Shown here: positions 1 through 7,984 of the stretch, piece by piece
How positions within the stretch are numbered: position 1 is the stretch's first letter
Layout of the letters: every line of letters starts with the position of its first letter
NCBI GenBank assembly: GCA_021843755.1
Contig: JAKBWB010000005.1
Coordinates: forward strand, 62,001 to 126,000
DNA from: Pseudomonadota bacterium
Lineage (GTDB): Bacteria > Pseudomonadota > Gammaproteobacteria > Steroidobacterales > Steroidobacteraceae
DNA length: 64,000 bases
Direction of reading: 5' to 3'
Translations under genes and position numbers: made by a program
The notes under the pieces: generated by a model
What the model was told of the DNA's origin: nothing
The model's database searches: none
What the model saw: the letters and a program-made list of their open reading frames with translations, nothing else

Positions 1-194
1 GACAGCAGCAGCGGCTGGAACGGCTGCAGCACGGCCGCCAGAGACGACTTCGCGCCGCTCACCCCGCGCGCGAACAGCGTCAGGCGGCCCTGATCCCGCA
101 CCAGCACCTCGAGGATGCGTCCCGTTTCCCGATACGGCCTGTGGTGCAGCAGGTAGCCCGGCGCCAGCGCCACCCGGTGGACCGGCGCGCTCAC
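1..194 (-). CDS. recO: DNA repair protein RecO, N-terminal part (cut by window edge)
   Basis: RecO helps load RecA at gaps through the RecFOR pathway. Only the first 64 codons are present; the rest lies beyond position 1. The translation from a GTG start contains GYLLHHRPYRETGRILEVLV followed by DQGRLTLFARGV, the OB-fold start typical of RecO. The GTG overlaps the era stop in a GTGA arrangement, suggesting coupled translation. It is the last visible gene of the rpoE-to-recO cluster, and era-recO adjacency is common in gammaproteobacteria. The C-terminal half and zinc-binding region cannot be assessed. Confidence 0.88.
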   Translation of the reverse strand, partial: MSAPVHRVALAPGYLLHHRPYRETGRILEVLVRDQGRLTLFARGVSGAKSSLAAVLQPFQPLLL

Positions 195-1090
195 GACTCG
201 AGTCCGAGGTCCTTCAGCGCGCGCGCATTGTCCGCCCAGTTCTCGCGCACCTTGACCCAGAGATTGAGGTGCAAGCGCCGCTCGAGCTGCGCATTGAGCG
301 CGCGCCGGGCCGCGCTGCCGACGCGCTTGAGGCGCTGTCCGCCGGCACCGATCACGATCGGCTTCTGTCCCTCGCGTTCCACCCAGATCACCGCATCCAC
401 CACCAGTCGGTCCTCGAACTCCTCCAGGCGCTCGACCTGCACGGCGATGCCGTAAGGCAGCTCCTGATTCACCTCGAGCGTCAACTTCTCGCGCACCGTC
501 TCGGCGATACGGAACGCGAGCCCCCGGTCGGTCAGCGTGTCGCGATCGAACAGCGGCGGGGATTTCGGCAGGTGGCTCGCGATGATACGCAGCAGATCGG
601 CGACACCCTGCGCCTTGAGCGCCGAGACCGGCACGAGCGCGAGGAAGGGATGGCGCTCGGCGAGCTCGGCCAGATACGGCAGCAATCGCTCGCGCGGGCG
701 CACCCGATCGACCTTGTTGACCACGGCGATCGCCGGGCGGGCCGCGCGCGCGATGCGCTGCAGAGCGAGCGCGTCATCGTGCATCCACGTCAACGCCTCC
801 ACGACCAGCACCACCAGATCGGCTTCGCTCAGCGCCGCGGCGGCGGTGCGGTTCATCACCTTGTTCAGCGCGCGATTCGCCTGCCGGTGCAGCCCCGGCG
901 TGTCGAGAAACGCGATCTGCGCATCCGGCAGCTGGGCAAGTCCCAGAATGCGGTGCCGGGTGGTCTGGGGCCGCGGGGTCACGATGCTCAGCTTCGCGCC
1001 GACCAGTGCGTTGAGCAGCGTCGACTTGCCGACGTTCGGGCGGCCGATGAGCGCCGCGAAACCGCAGTGCAGCTCAGTGGCCAGGGTCAT
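191..1090 (-). CDS. era: GTPase Era, 16S rRNA-binding
   Basis: Era is a GTPase that binds the 3' end of 16S rRNA and helps 30S subunit maturation. At 299 residues it has the normal family length. Visible motifs are the P-loop GRPNVGKS near residue 16, the G3 motif DTPG near 63, the G4 motif NKVD near 125, and a C-terminal KH domain around EGQKPIVIGAGGQRLKRVG. The ATG start overlaps the end of rnc by 17 bases, so translation is probably coupled. RNase III and Era are both rRNA-processing factors, which fits the shared operon. Confidence 0.97.
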   Translation of the reverse strand: MTLATELHCGFAALIGRPNVGKSTLLNALVGAKLSIVTPRPQTTRHRILGLAQLPDAQIAFLDTPGLHRQANRALNKVMNRTAAAALSEADLVVLVVEALTWMHDDALALQRIARAARPAIAVVNKVDRVRPRERLLPYLAELAERHPFLALVPVSALKAQGVADLLRIIASHLPKSPPLFDRDTLTDRGLAFRIAETVREKLTLEVNQELPYGIAVQVERLEEFEDRLVVDAVIWVEREGQKPIVIGAGGQRLKRVGSAARRALNAQLERRLHLNLWVKVRENWADNARALKDLGLES

Positions 1091-1772
1091 CGTCCTCGAG
1101 GCCGGCGAGAATGTGCTCGGCGGCCTCCTGTTCCGCCCGGCGACGGCTCGATCCGCGCCCGCGCGCCGTCAATCCGAGCGCGCTCACGGCGCAGGTCACT
1201 TCGAAGGTCTGCGCATGCGGCTCGCCTTCCACGCGCTCGACGCTGTAGAGCGGTAATGCCAGGGAACGGGACTGCAGATATTCCTGCAGGCGAGTCTTGG
1301 GATCCTTCAGCGCCTCCGGCGGCGGCAGCAGCGCAATGCGCGGGGCAAGGAGCGCGGTGACCTTGGCATCGGCCGTCGCGAGTCCCGCATCCAGGAACAG
1401 CGCGCCACAGAGCGCCTCGAAGGCATCGGCCAGAATCGACTGGCGCCGGGCACCGCCGCTCTTGAGTTCTCCGGAGCCCAGATGCAGCGCCTCGCCGAGG
1501 CGCAGCGAGCCCGCCACTTCGGCCAACGGCTCGGCACTGACGATACAGGCGCGCAGCCGGCTGAGGTCGCCCTCGCTGGCCGCCGGGAACGCCTCGAAAA
1601 GGTGGTGCGCGACGAGGAGATTGACCACGGCATCGCCGAGGAACTCCAGCCGCTCGTTATTCGGTCCGGGCGCGCTGCGGTGCGTCAGCGCGGCGCGAAA
1701 CAACGCCGGATCGCGCGGGGTATAGCCGAGCTGCTCGCGCAGCCAGCGCAGCGGCCAGTCGGCGCTATCCAC
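1074..1772 (-). CDS. rnc: Ribonuclease III
   Basis: RNase III cleaves double-stranded RNA, including the rRNA precursor. The signature NERLEFLGDAVVNLLVAHHL carries the conserved Glu and Asp of the active site, and ADAFEALCGALFLDAG carries the second acidic pair. A double-stranded RNA-binding domain follows (DPKTRLQEYLQSRSLALPLY to AEQEAAEHIL). I chose the GTG at 1772 because it gives a normal length (232 residues) and starts with VDSADWPLRWLREQLGY. A longer frame adds 22 unrelated residues overlapping the upstream gene. This start overlaps the DUF4845 stop by 8 bases. Confidence 0.96.
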   Translation of the reverse strand: MDSADWPLRWLREQLGYTPRDPALFRAALTHRSAPGPNNERLEFLGDAVVNLLVAHHLFEAFPAASEGDLSRLRACIVSAEPLAEVAGSLRLGEALHLGSGELKSGGARRQSILADAFEALCGALFLDAGLATADAKVTALLAPRIALLPPPEALKDPKTRLQEYLQSRSLALPLYSVERVEGEPHAQTFEVTCAVSALGLTARGRGSSRRRAEQEAAEHILAGLEDDDPGH

Positions 1773-2133
1773 TGCGGTGCACGATGACGGACTTGTCGAA
1801 CGCCACGCGCAGCGTGACGTTGCCGAACAGCGGTGCATAGTCGTAGTAAGCCGCCACCACCCGCCAGCCGCCCGGGACGCGGGTGATCGTGATGTCCCGC
1901 AGTGTCGGGTAGCTGACGCTGTTGATCTCGAAGTGGCGCGAAATCGAGTTTTCGATCGCGAACTCGCTGGCCCCGCCGCTGTTGAACTGACTCGTCAGGG
2001 TCTGCAGCGTGCGCGCGACCTTCAGGTAGTTGAGGTACACCGGGGTCAGGCGGATCCCGGCATACAGGCAGATCGCCAGCGGCGTCAGCAGGAACAGCCA
2101 GCCGATCAGAGTGATTCCGCGCTCTCGTCGCAT
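1765..2133 (-). CDS. DUF4845 single-pass membrane protein
   Basis: A small protein of 122 residues with unknown function. It begins MRRERGITLIGWLFLLTPLA, a basic N-terminus followed by one hydrophobic segment, so it is probably anchored in the inner membrane with about 90 residues in the periplasm. The RERGITLIGW motif resembles prepilin-like leaders, but the protein matches the DUF4845 family usually found between lepB and rnc. The ATG at 2133 has a good ribosome site (GGAGGG, about 7 bases upstream). Its position after signal peptidase I suggests a link to export, but that is inference. Confidence 0.82.
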   Translation of the reverse strand: MRRERGITLIGWLFLLTPLAICLYAGIRLTPVYLNYLKVARTLQTLTSQFNSGGASEFAIENSISRHFEINSVSYPTLRDITITRVPGGWRVVAAYYDYAPLFGNVTLRVAFDKSVIVHRSG

Positions 2134-2147
2134 CGCTTGACCCTCCG

Positions 2148-3245
2148 CTACTTGATCTTCATGCCGATCCGGCTCCAGATCGGTCCCCCTTTGCGATGAA
2201 TATCCCAATTGAACCAGATATAGGTCGCCTTGCCGACCAGATCCTTGCCGGGCAGGAAACCCCAGAACCGGCTGTCTTCGCTGTTGTCGCGATTATCGCC
2301 GATCATGACATAATCCCCCGGCGGCACGATCGCGTTCATGCCTTTCTTCGGCAACAGAAACGCATCCGGTGGCGGTGTGCCGCCGCAGATGTAGCCCTGG
2401 GCATCCGTGCGCGGACAGGTCGGCAGCGGATCCTCGGTCACTGCGAGCGGCCCGGGGCACAGCAGCACCTGGTGCACGTGCGTACCGAGATACTCGGTGG
2501 CGATCTCCATGTTGCGGTAGCAGCCGTTCTTGTAGATGCCGTTCACCACCATCGGGATTTTCTTGCCATTGATGATCAGGCGGTCATCGCGCACCACCAC
2601 GTGGTCCCCGGGCAGGCCCGCCACGCGCTTGATCCAGTCCTGCCAGGGCTTGAACGGCGGGCGGAACACCGCCACCTGGCCGAGCTTCGGCTCGCCGATG
2701 TCGAGAATCTTGGTGTGCACGATCGGCAGGCGCAGCCCGTAGGCGAACTTCTCGACCAGGATGAAGTCCCCGTCGCGCAGTGTCGGCATCATCGAGTCGG
2801 AAGGGATGCGAAACGGCTCGAACAGGAACGCGCGCACCAGCAGCACCGCGAGCGCCACCGGGAAGAAGCTGCGCGCGTAGTCGACCGTGGTCGGCTCGTG
2901 CTGCTCGGCCGGGTCCCGGCCGGCGGCGCGCGCGGCGGCCGCACGCCGCTTCCCGAGCCAGAGCGCATCGATCAGCCAGATGATGCCGGAGAGCGCCGCG
3001 ATTGCGAGCAGCACGGCGCTGAAGCTGATCATCCGCGCATCGAAGATCCGCACCACCACCGCGAGCAGCAGCACCGGCAGCACCCGGTAGCACCACAGGG
3101 TGAGCGGGGGCTGCGGCAGCGGCTGCGCGCCGGCGGCGAGCTGGCGGCGCGGCCGGAACAGCCAGTCATCGAGTATGCACACCAGGCCCACGGGAATGGC
3201 CAGCCAGGAAAGAAGGACGATGAGCTGCATCACGATCGACGCCAT
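2148..3245 (-). CDS. lepB: Signal peptidase I
   Basis: Inner-membrane serine protease that removes signal peptides from exported proteins. The catalytic Ser lies in IPSDSMMPTLRDGD and the catalytic Lys in WIKRVAGLPGD. The box GDNRDNSEDSRFWG is also present. Two or three N-terminal hydrophobic segments (residues about 5-25, 53-90 and one near 128-140) anchor it. At 365 residues it is somewhat longer than the E. coli enzyme. The large periplasmic insert between the Lys and GDNRD boxes contains several Cys residues (NGCYRN, LLCPGP, PTCPRT, YICGG). It follows lepA in the usual order. Confidence 0.96.
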   Translation of the reverse strand: MASIVMQLIVLLSWLAIPVGLVCILDDWLFRPRRQLAAGAQPLPQPPLTLWCYRVLPVLLLAVVVRIFDARMISFSAVLLAIAALSGIIWLIDALWLGKRRAAAARAAGRDPAEQHEPTTVDYARSFFPVALAVLLVRAFLFEPFRIPSDSMMPTLRDGDFILVEKFAYGLRLPIVHTKILDIGEPKLGQVAVFRPPFKPWQDWIKRVAGLPGDHVVVRDDRLIINGKKIPMVVNGIYKNGCYRNMEIATEYLGTHVHQVLLCPGPLAVTEDPLPTCPRTDAQGYICGGTPPPDAFLLPKKGMNAIVPPGDYVMIGDNRDNSEDSRFWGFLPGKDLVGKATYIWFNWDIHRKGGPIWSRIGMKIK

Positions 3246-3271
3246 GAGGACTCCATCTGTTGGTCTTGTTG

Positions 3272-5065
3272 CTACTTGCGCCCGACCTTGAGCACGGCCA
3301 GAAACGCCGCCTGCGGAATCTCCACGCGGCCGAGCTGTTTCATGCGTTTCTTGCCTTCTTTCTGCTTCTCGAGCAGCTTGCGCTTGCGGCTGACGTCACC
3401 GCCGTAACATTTGGCCAGCACGTTCTTGCGCAGCGGCTTGACCGTGGCGCGCGCGATGACGGCGCTGCCGATGGCCGCCTGCACGGCCACCTCGAACATC
3501 TGGCGCGGAATCAGCTCGTGCATCTTGTCGACCAGGTCGCGCCCGCGGGTGTAGGCGCTCTCGCGGTGCACGATGATCGAGAGCGCATCGACCCGCTCGC
3601 CGTTGATCAGGATGTCCAGGCGCACCAGCGGGGCGGCCCGGAAGTGCGAGAATTCGTAATCGAAGGAGGCGTAGCCGCGGCTGACCGATTTCAGCCGGTC
3701 GAAGAAATCGAGCACCACCTCGGCGAGCGGCAGCTCGTATTGCAGCGACACCTGGGTGCCCAGATAGAGCATCTTCTTCTGCGTCCCGCGCTTCTCCGTG
3801 CACAGCTGCAGCACCGCCCCGACGTGCTCCGGGGGCGTCAGGATGTTGGCGATGATGATCGGCTCGCGGATCTGCTCGATCTGATTGACCGCGGGGAGCT
3901 TGGCCGGGTTGTCGATGTAGTCGACCTGCCCGTCGGTACGGGCCACCTCGTAGATCACCGTGGGCGCGCTGGTCACCAGATCCAGGTGATACTCGCGCTC
4001 CAGGCGCTCCTGCACGATGTCCATGTGCAGCAGGCCGAGAAAGCCGCAGCGGAATCCGAACCCGAGCGCCGAGGAGACCTCCGGCTCATAGTGCAGCGCC
4101 GAATCGTTCAGCCGCAGCTTTGCGAGCGCGTCGCGAAAGTTCTCGTAATCATCTGAATTTACAGGAAATAATCCCGCAAATACCCGCGGCTTTATCTGCC
4201 GGAACCCGGGCAGCGGCGCGCCCGCCGGCCGATTCTCGAGCGTGATGGTGTCGCCCACGGGCGCGCCATCGATCTCTTTGATGCCGGCGACGATGAATCC
4301 GACATCGCCGGTCGCAAGGTACTGCTCGACCACGGGCTTCGGCGTGAAGCGTCCGAGCCGATCGACCGTGTGTGCGCGGCCCGTGGAGACCACGCGGATC
4401 TTCTCGCCCACCGCGACCCGGCCGTTGACCACGCGCACCAGCGAGACCACCCCGACGTAATTGTCGAACCATGAATCGATGATCAGCGCCTGCAAGGGTG
4501 CCTCGGGATCGCCGCGCGGCGGCGGAATGCGCCGGACCAGCGCCTCGAGCAGCTCCCCGACGCCCTCGCCGGTCTTGGCGCTCACCCGCAGCGCATCGTG
4601 CGCCTCGATGCCGATGATCTCCTCGATCTCGCGCATGACGCGCTGCGGATCGGCCGAGGGCAGATCGATCTTGTTGATGACCGGCAGCACCTCCAGGCCT
4701 TGCTCGATCGCCGTATAGCAATTGGCCACGCTCTGCGCCTCCACCCCCTGAGAGGCGTCGACCACCAGCACCGCACCGTCGCACGCGGCCAGGGATCGGG
4801 AGACCTCGTAGGAGAAATCCACGTGCCCCGGCGTGTCGATCATGTTCAGCTGATAGCGCTCGCCGTCACGGGCGTCGTAGTAGAGCGTGACGCTCTGCGC
4901 CTTGATGGTAATGCCGCGCTCGCGCTCCAGATCCATCGAGTCGAGGACCTGGGCCTGCATTTCACGGTCGGCAAGGCCCCGGCAGATCTGAATGAACCGG
5001 TCCGCCAGGGTGGACTTGCCGTGATCGATGTGAGCGATGATGCAAAAGTTACGTGTGAGCCGCAT
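3272..5065 (-). CDS. lepA: Elongation factor 4 (LepA), back-translocating GTPase
   Basis: LepA is a ribosome-binding GTPase related to EF-G. Motifs are [10 protein letters not shown] (P-loop, residue about 11), the switch II motif DTPGHVDF, and [10 protein letters not shown]. The EF-G-like domains and the LepA C-terminal domain (ISR...[17 protein letters not shown]-like end) follow. Length is 597 residues, normal for the family. The ATG gives [17 protein letters not shown], aligning with known LepA starts. Residues 291-307 are encoded by a strikingly AT-rich block of codons unlike the rest of the gene, although the protein there ([15 protein letters not shown]) looks well conserved. The lepA-lepB order is typical. 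Confidence 0.97.
   Translation of the reverse strand: MRLTRNFCIIAHIDHGKSTLADRFIQICRGLADREMQAQVLDSMDLERERGITIKAQSVTLYYDARDGERYQLNMIDTPGHVDFSYEVSRSLAACDGAVLVVDASQGVEAQSVANCYTAIEQGLEVLPVINKIDLPSADPQRVMREIEEIIGIEAHDALRVSAKTGEGVGELLEALVRRIPPPRGDPEAPLQALIIDSWFDNYVGVVSLVRVVNGRVAVGEKIRVVSTGRAHTVDRLGRFTPKPVVEQYLATGDVGFIVAGIKEIDGAPVGDTITLENRPAGAPLPGFRQIKPRVFAGLFPVNSDDYENFRDALAKLRLNDSALHYEPEVSSALGFGFRCGFLGLLHMDIVQERLEREYHLDLVTSAPTVIYEVARTDGQVDYIDNPAKLPAVNQIEQIREPIIIANILTPPEHVGAVLQLCTEKRGTQKKMLYLGTQVSLQYELPLAEVVLDFFDRLKSVSRGYASFDYEFSHFRAAPLVRLDILINGERVDALSIIVHRESAYTRGRDLVDKMHELIPRQMFEVAVQAAIGSAVIARATVKPLRKNVLAKCYGGDVSRKRKLLEKQKEGKKRMKQLGRVEIPQAAFLAVLKVGRK
4145..4195 (-). other. AT-rich rare-codon patch inside lepA
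   Basis: In these 17 codons only 20 of 51 bases are G or C, while the flanking lepA sequence is roughly two-thirds GC. On the coding strand it uses ATA, GTA, TTT, GGA, TTA, TTT, CCT, GTA, AAT, TCA, GAT and GAT, codons rarely seen elsewhere in this window. The encoded peptide remains family-like, so the reading frame is intact. Cause unknown: possible gene conversion, a regulatory or pausing site, or chance. Confidence 0.6.
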
Positions 5066-5114
5066 GAATCCGGGCCGCGTTCTCCGCCGCGCCAGATTGC
5101 CAGCGGCGGGGGGA

Positions 5115-5363
5115 TTATACCTGTCTCAACAGCCGGCGCAGCTCGGCGACATCGAGGCGATGGCGGCACACGACAGCCCCCGCGAGCATCAGCACCGGCA
5201 CCTGCAGTCCGTAGCGGCGCTGCAGAACAGGATCCTCATCGACGTCGCGCAGCTCGATCGGCGGGAGCTTCTCGCTCTGCCCGAGGGTGCGCAGCTCGGC
5301 CAGCATCTCGTCGCACAGCAGACAGTCCCGCCGATAGACCAGTGTCAGCACCGCTTCGCTCAT
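5115..5363 (-). CDS. Glutaredoxin-like protein (DUF836 type)
   Basis: An 82-residue thioredoxin-fold protein. It opens [20 protein letters not shown], where CLLC is a CxxC redox motif after the first beta strand. [11 protein letters not shown] supplies the cis-proline region. The size matches the DUF836 glutaredoxin-like family, whose substrates are mostly unknown. The ATG overlaps the rseB stop as ATGA. A much longer frame runs upstream through rseB but is antisense-free coincidence, and only this segment resembles a protein family. Here it occupies the place after rseB where a periplasmic protease gene (mucD type) is often found in relatives. Confidence 0.8.
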   Translation of the reverse strand: MSEAVLTLVYRRDCLLCDEMLAELRTLGQSEKLPPIELRDVDEDPVLQRRYGLQVPVLMLAGAVVCRHRLDVAELRRLLRQV

Positions 5364-6361
5364 TGCGGCGGCGCCGTGGCGGCCACCGGCACCGCCCGCA
5401 CGGAGGTCGCGATCGCGCGCACGGTCAGCGCCGGCGCCTGGCCAACCGCCGTCACCCGATGGCCATCGACGATCGTGGAGAAGACATAAGAAGCGCCCAT
5501 GCGTGCCGCTTCGATGACCGGATGCGCCGCGCGCGGCTCCACACGCCGCTCGACGAACACCGATACCGAAGCCAGACCATCCGTGTAGACCAGATGATCC
5601 ACCGGTCCCGGGGTTCCCGGCATTACTTGCACCACGTGCGTGGCCATGTGAAAGCCCGGCGGCAGCCACAGGGCATTCCAGGCGAGGCGGCCGCTCGGCG
5701 GCGGCGCGGCCCGGTTGCGCAGCCAGCGGTAGCCCACCGTGGACAAATGCGGCGTGAAGGCGGAGTTGGGAATGTGCGGCACGATCGCGAGTGTCGCGAA
5801 GGCGATCTGCTCGATGACCTGCCCGCCGTGGCGCACATTCCAGAGCTGGATCTTCAGCGGCATTCCCGTATGGTCGATCCACAGCCGATAGCCGTAGCGG
5901 TACCGATCGCGCGGCATGACCGTGATCAGCCGTGTGTCGTGCCGATCGACACGCATGTGCGGTCCTTCGTGGATGGCGTAGAAGCGCGCGAGGTGGCTAT
6001 CGTACACCGGCAGCCTCGCCAGCAGCGAACTGTCGGGCGGAACGTGCTCGACCAGCACCTCGCGCCGGTCCGGCAGGTAGCACGTCAGCCGCGTCCCGGA
6101 GCGAATCAACTCGCGCCCGGAACCGCCGAGAGACTCCAGCCGCTCCGAGACCACGCCGTTCTTGATGCGGTGAATGATGCGCAGCATCTGCACCCGCCCG
6201 CCCTGCCAATGGGCGAAGGTTCCCTCGTAGTCGAGCTCGGTCAGGGCATGATTCATGCGCTCGAGCCACACGGCGGGCTGCGCCGCGCGGGCCGCGCCGG
6301 CCAGCGCGATGGCCAGCGCAGCGCCGAGCAGGGTCGGCCTAGTGTGCTGCGGCGCTCGCAT
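5360..6361 (-). CDS. rseB: Sigma-E regulatory protein RseB/MucB
   Basis: Periplasmic sensor that binds anti-sigma factor RseA and protects it from proteolysis until outer-membrane stress. The ATG at 6361 gives MRAPQHTRPTLLGAALAIAL, a signal peptide ending near ARA-AQPA. The mature domain starts AVWLERMNHALTELDYEGTF, the typical MucB/RseB opening. The C-terminal domain contains GYRWLRNRAAPPPSG and GLASVSVFVE. Length is 333 residues, normal for the family. An in-frame TTG lies 45 bases upstream but would precede the signal peptide. It overlaps rseA by 23 bases. Confidence 0.9.
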   Translation of the reverse strand: MRAPQHTRPTLLGAALAIALAGAARAAQPAVWLERMNHALTELDYEGTFAHWQGGRVQMLRIIHRIKNGVVSERLESLGGSGRELIRSGTRLTCYLPDRREVLVEHVPPDSSLLARLPVYDSHLARFYAIHEGPHMRVDRHDTRLITVMPRDRYRYGYRLWIDHTGMPLKIQLWNVRHGGQVIEQIAFATLAIVPHIPNSAFTPHLSTVGYRWLRNRAAPPPSGRLAWNALWLPPGFHMATHVVQVMPGTPGPVDHLVYTDGLASVSVFVERRVEPRAAHPVIEAARMGASYVFSTIVDGHRVTAVGQAPALTVRAIATSVRAVPVAATAPPQ

Positions 6362-6995
6362 GACCGTGCCCAAAAGCCCGCTGATCGGACCGGGCGGGCG
6401 GGGCAAGGCTTCTCGAGTCCTTCACCATGAACGAGGAGAGCAGACCCCCGCCGCTGAACGGCCACGCGTAGGCGCTGTGCGCCACGACATAATCGGCCAG
6501 CGCGGTGGGCGGCATGAGGCTTGCGGCCTGCGTCGACGCCGCCGGCACCATGAAACCGTCGGCCGCGGCGCCGGCTGCCGAGTGCGCCGCACTGCGCACC
6601 GACACGCTGGCCACCTGTTGCGGCACGCCGATCGGACCGAGCGCATGCCAGCGCAGCCACAAGATGGAGACCACGGCGACGGCGGCTGCGAGGCCCGCAC
6701 CGGACACCACGCGCAGCCACGCCGAGGCGCTCCTGAACCCCTCATAGGGCGCGCCGTCCGTACCGGTCGCCAGCTGCGGCTCGCGCGAGAGCGCCGCGGT
6801 GACTCGGCCCGCCACGGCACTCTGCAGCACCACCCCACGCTCGGCGCGGATCACCGCGCCCATCAGCGCGTAGCGTCCCCAACGCGACTTGAGCGTGTCG
6901 TCACGGGAAAGACGACGGGCAAGCAGCTCGCATTCGGCGGCCGGCAATTCGTCGTCGAACATGGCGGAGAGCTGACTGTCGAGTTCCTCGTTCAT
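6339..6995 (-). CDS. rseA: Anti-sigma-E factor RseA/MucA
   Basis: Inner-membrane anti-sigma factor holding RpoE inactive. The N-terminal cytoplasmic part reads MNEELDSQLSAMFDDELPAA with ECELLARRLSRD, the conserved anti-sigma domain. One membrane segment (residues about 101-120, VSGAGLAAAVAVVSILWL) is followed by a periplasmic tail that would contact RseB. Length 218 residues, similar to MucA and RseA. Its ATG overlaps the rpoE stop by 4 bases (ATGA), giving coupled synthesis of sigma and anti-sigma factor. Confidence 0.93.
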   Translation of the reverse strand: MNEELDSQLSAMFDDELPAAECELLARRLSRDDTLKSRWGRYALMGAVIRAERGVVLQSAVAGRVTAALSREPQLATGTDGAPYEGFRSASAWLRVVSGAGLAAAVAVVSILWLRWHALGPIGVPQQVASVSVRSAAHSAAGAAADGFMVPAASTQAASLMPPTALADYVVAHSAYAWPFSGGGLLSSFMVKDSRSLAPPARSDQRAFGHGHASAAAH

Positions 6996-7600
6996 CCGAG
7001 TTCCTCCGTACGGCCGAGTCCTCCCTCGAACACCTCGCGCAGGCGGCGGTCAATCGCCTCGCGCGCTCTGAAAATGCGCGAGCGGACCGTACCCACCGGG
7101 CAGCCCATGGCGCCGGCGATCTGCTCGTAGGAAAGCCCCTCGAGCTCGCGCAGCACGATCGCGGTGCGCAAGTCCTCGGGCAGTTGCTCGATCGCCGCAT
7201 TGACGGTGTGGCGGATCTCATCGGTGAGCACCAATCCCTCGGGTGTTTCTGCGTCCTTCAGTCGGCCTTGCATATCGTAGGACTCGTCGATGCTGTCACG
7301 ATCGAAGTTGTAGTCGACAGGGCTGCGGTCGCGCGAAACCACCGCGTTCTTGGCGGTGTTGATCGCAATGCGGTACAGCCAGGTATAAAAGGCGCTGTCG
7401 CCGCGAAACTGCGGCAACGCCCGATACGCCTTGATGAAGGCCTCCTGGGCGATATCCTCGGCTTCCGCGGGGTTACGGACATAGCGCGTCACCAGCTTGA
7501 CCAATTTGTGCTGGTACTTCAGCACCAGCACATCGAATGCGCCTTTATCGCCTCGCTGCACCCGGCGAACCAGGCTCAAGTCACTGACATCGGCGCCCAT
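6992..7600 (-). CDS. rpoE: RNA polymerase sigma-E factor (RpoE/AlgU)
   Basis: ECF sigma factor for envelope stress, 202 residues. Region 2 includes VLKYQHKLVKLVTRYV, EDIAQEAFIKAYRALPQF and FYTWLYRIAINTAKN. Region 4 includes IEQLPEDLRTAIVLRELEGL and GCPVGTVRSRIFRAREAI. These are very close to E. coli RpoE and Pseudomonas AlgU. The ATG start MGADVSDLSLVRRVQRGDKG aligns with family starts. It heads the cluster rseA-rseB-(glutaredoxin)-lepA and follows sdhE. A sigma-E-like promoter about 50 bases upstream suggests autoregulation. Confidence 0.97.
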   Translation of the reverse strand: MGADVSDLSLVRRVQRGDKGAFDVLVLKYQHKLVKLVTRYVRNPAEAEDIAQEAFIKAYRALPQFRGDSAFYTWLYRIAINTAKNAVVSRDRSPVDYNFDRDSIDESYDMQGRLKDAETPEGLVLTDEIRHTVNAAIEQLPEDLRTAIVLRELEGLSYEQIAGAMGCPVGTVRSRIFRAREAIDRRLREVFEGGLGRTEELG

Positions 7601-7649
7601 TCCTGCGCCCCCGCTCCAAAGTAAGGAAGGTCGCCCGCGCCGCGACCTG

Positions 7650-7677
7650 AATAGACACTGAACCTTTGCAAAAGTTC
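7650..7677 (-). promoter_or_regulatory. Candidate sigma-E-dependent promoter of rpoE
   Basis: On the minus strand GAACTT (7677-7672) resembles the sigma-E -35 element, and TCTATT (7655-7650) lies 16 bases later as a possible -10 (family consensus near TCTGA/TCAAA). The start of transcription would fall about 40 bases before the rpoE ATG. Autoregulated sigma-E promoters are well known; the assignment here is by eye. Confidence 0.5.
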
Positions 7678-7681
7678 AGAT

Positions 7682-7717
7682 GTCCTCATATTTTGAAATA
7701 AGTCCAGAAGTCCTCAT
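7682..7717. repeat. Direct repeat GTCCTCAT flanking an AT-rich spacer
   Basis: GTCCTCAT occurs at 7682-7689 and again at 7710-7717, with an AT-rich spacer containing TTTTGAAATAAG. It sits between the rpoE -35 candidate and the sdhE stop codon, where an activator could bind. The second copy overlaps the sdhE stop. Function is unknown and chance cannot be excluded. Confidence 0.3.
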
Positions 7718-7980
7718 GTTCGACCAGCCGCCCGCCCGACACGGATGCGCGCCGCCAGGGCCGCCAGCTCGGGGTCCTCGGGCCGTTCCCCGGCGAGAAG
7801 GTACCGCGCCAATTCGGGGTCAGGCAATTCCAGCAGCCGCGCCAGCGCGCCGCGCTCGAGCGCTCCGGCCGAGTGCAGCACTCGCCCGGCGAACGGCTCG
7901 AGCAGCACATCGAGTTCCTTCATACCCCGCCGGCAGTGCCACAGCAATCGTCGTCCCTCGACATCGAGCGGCCCGGTCAA
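7714..7980 (-). CDS. sdhE: SdhE, FAD assembly factor of succinate dehydrogenase
   Basis: SdhE (YgfY, SDHAF2 family) promotes covalent flavinylation of SdhA. The core RRLLWHCRRGMKELDVLLEP contains the RGMKELD motif essential in the family, followed by a helical part with LLELPDPELARYLLAGE. I chose the TTG at 7980, 4 bases after the sdhB stop, which gives 88 residues, the normal size. An alternative start inside sdhB would add residues unlike the family. It closes the sdh operon, consistent with its role. Confidence 0.85.
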   Translation of the reverse strand: MTGPLDVEGRRLLWHCRRGMKELDVLLEPFAGRVLHSAGALERGALARLLELPDPELARYLLAGERPEDPELAALAARIRVGRAAGRT

Positions 7981-7984
7981 AGCA

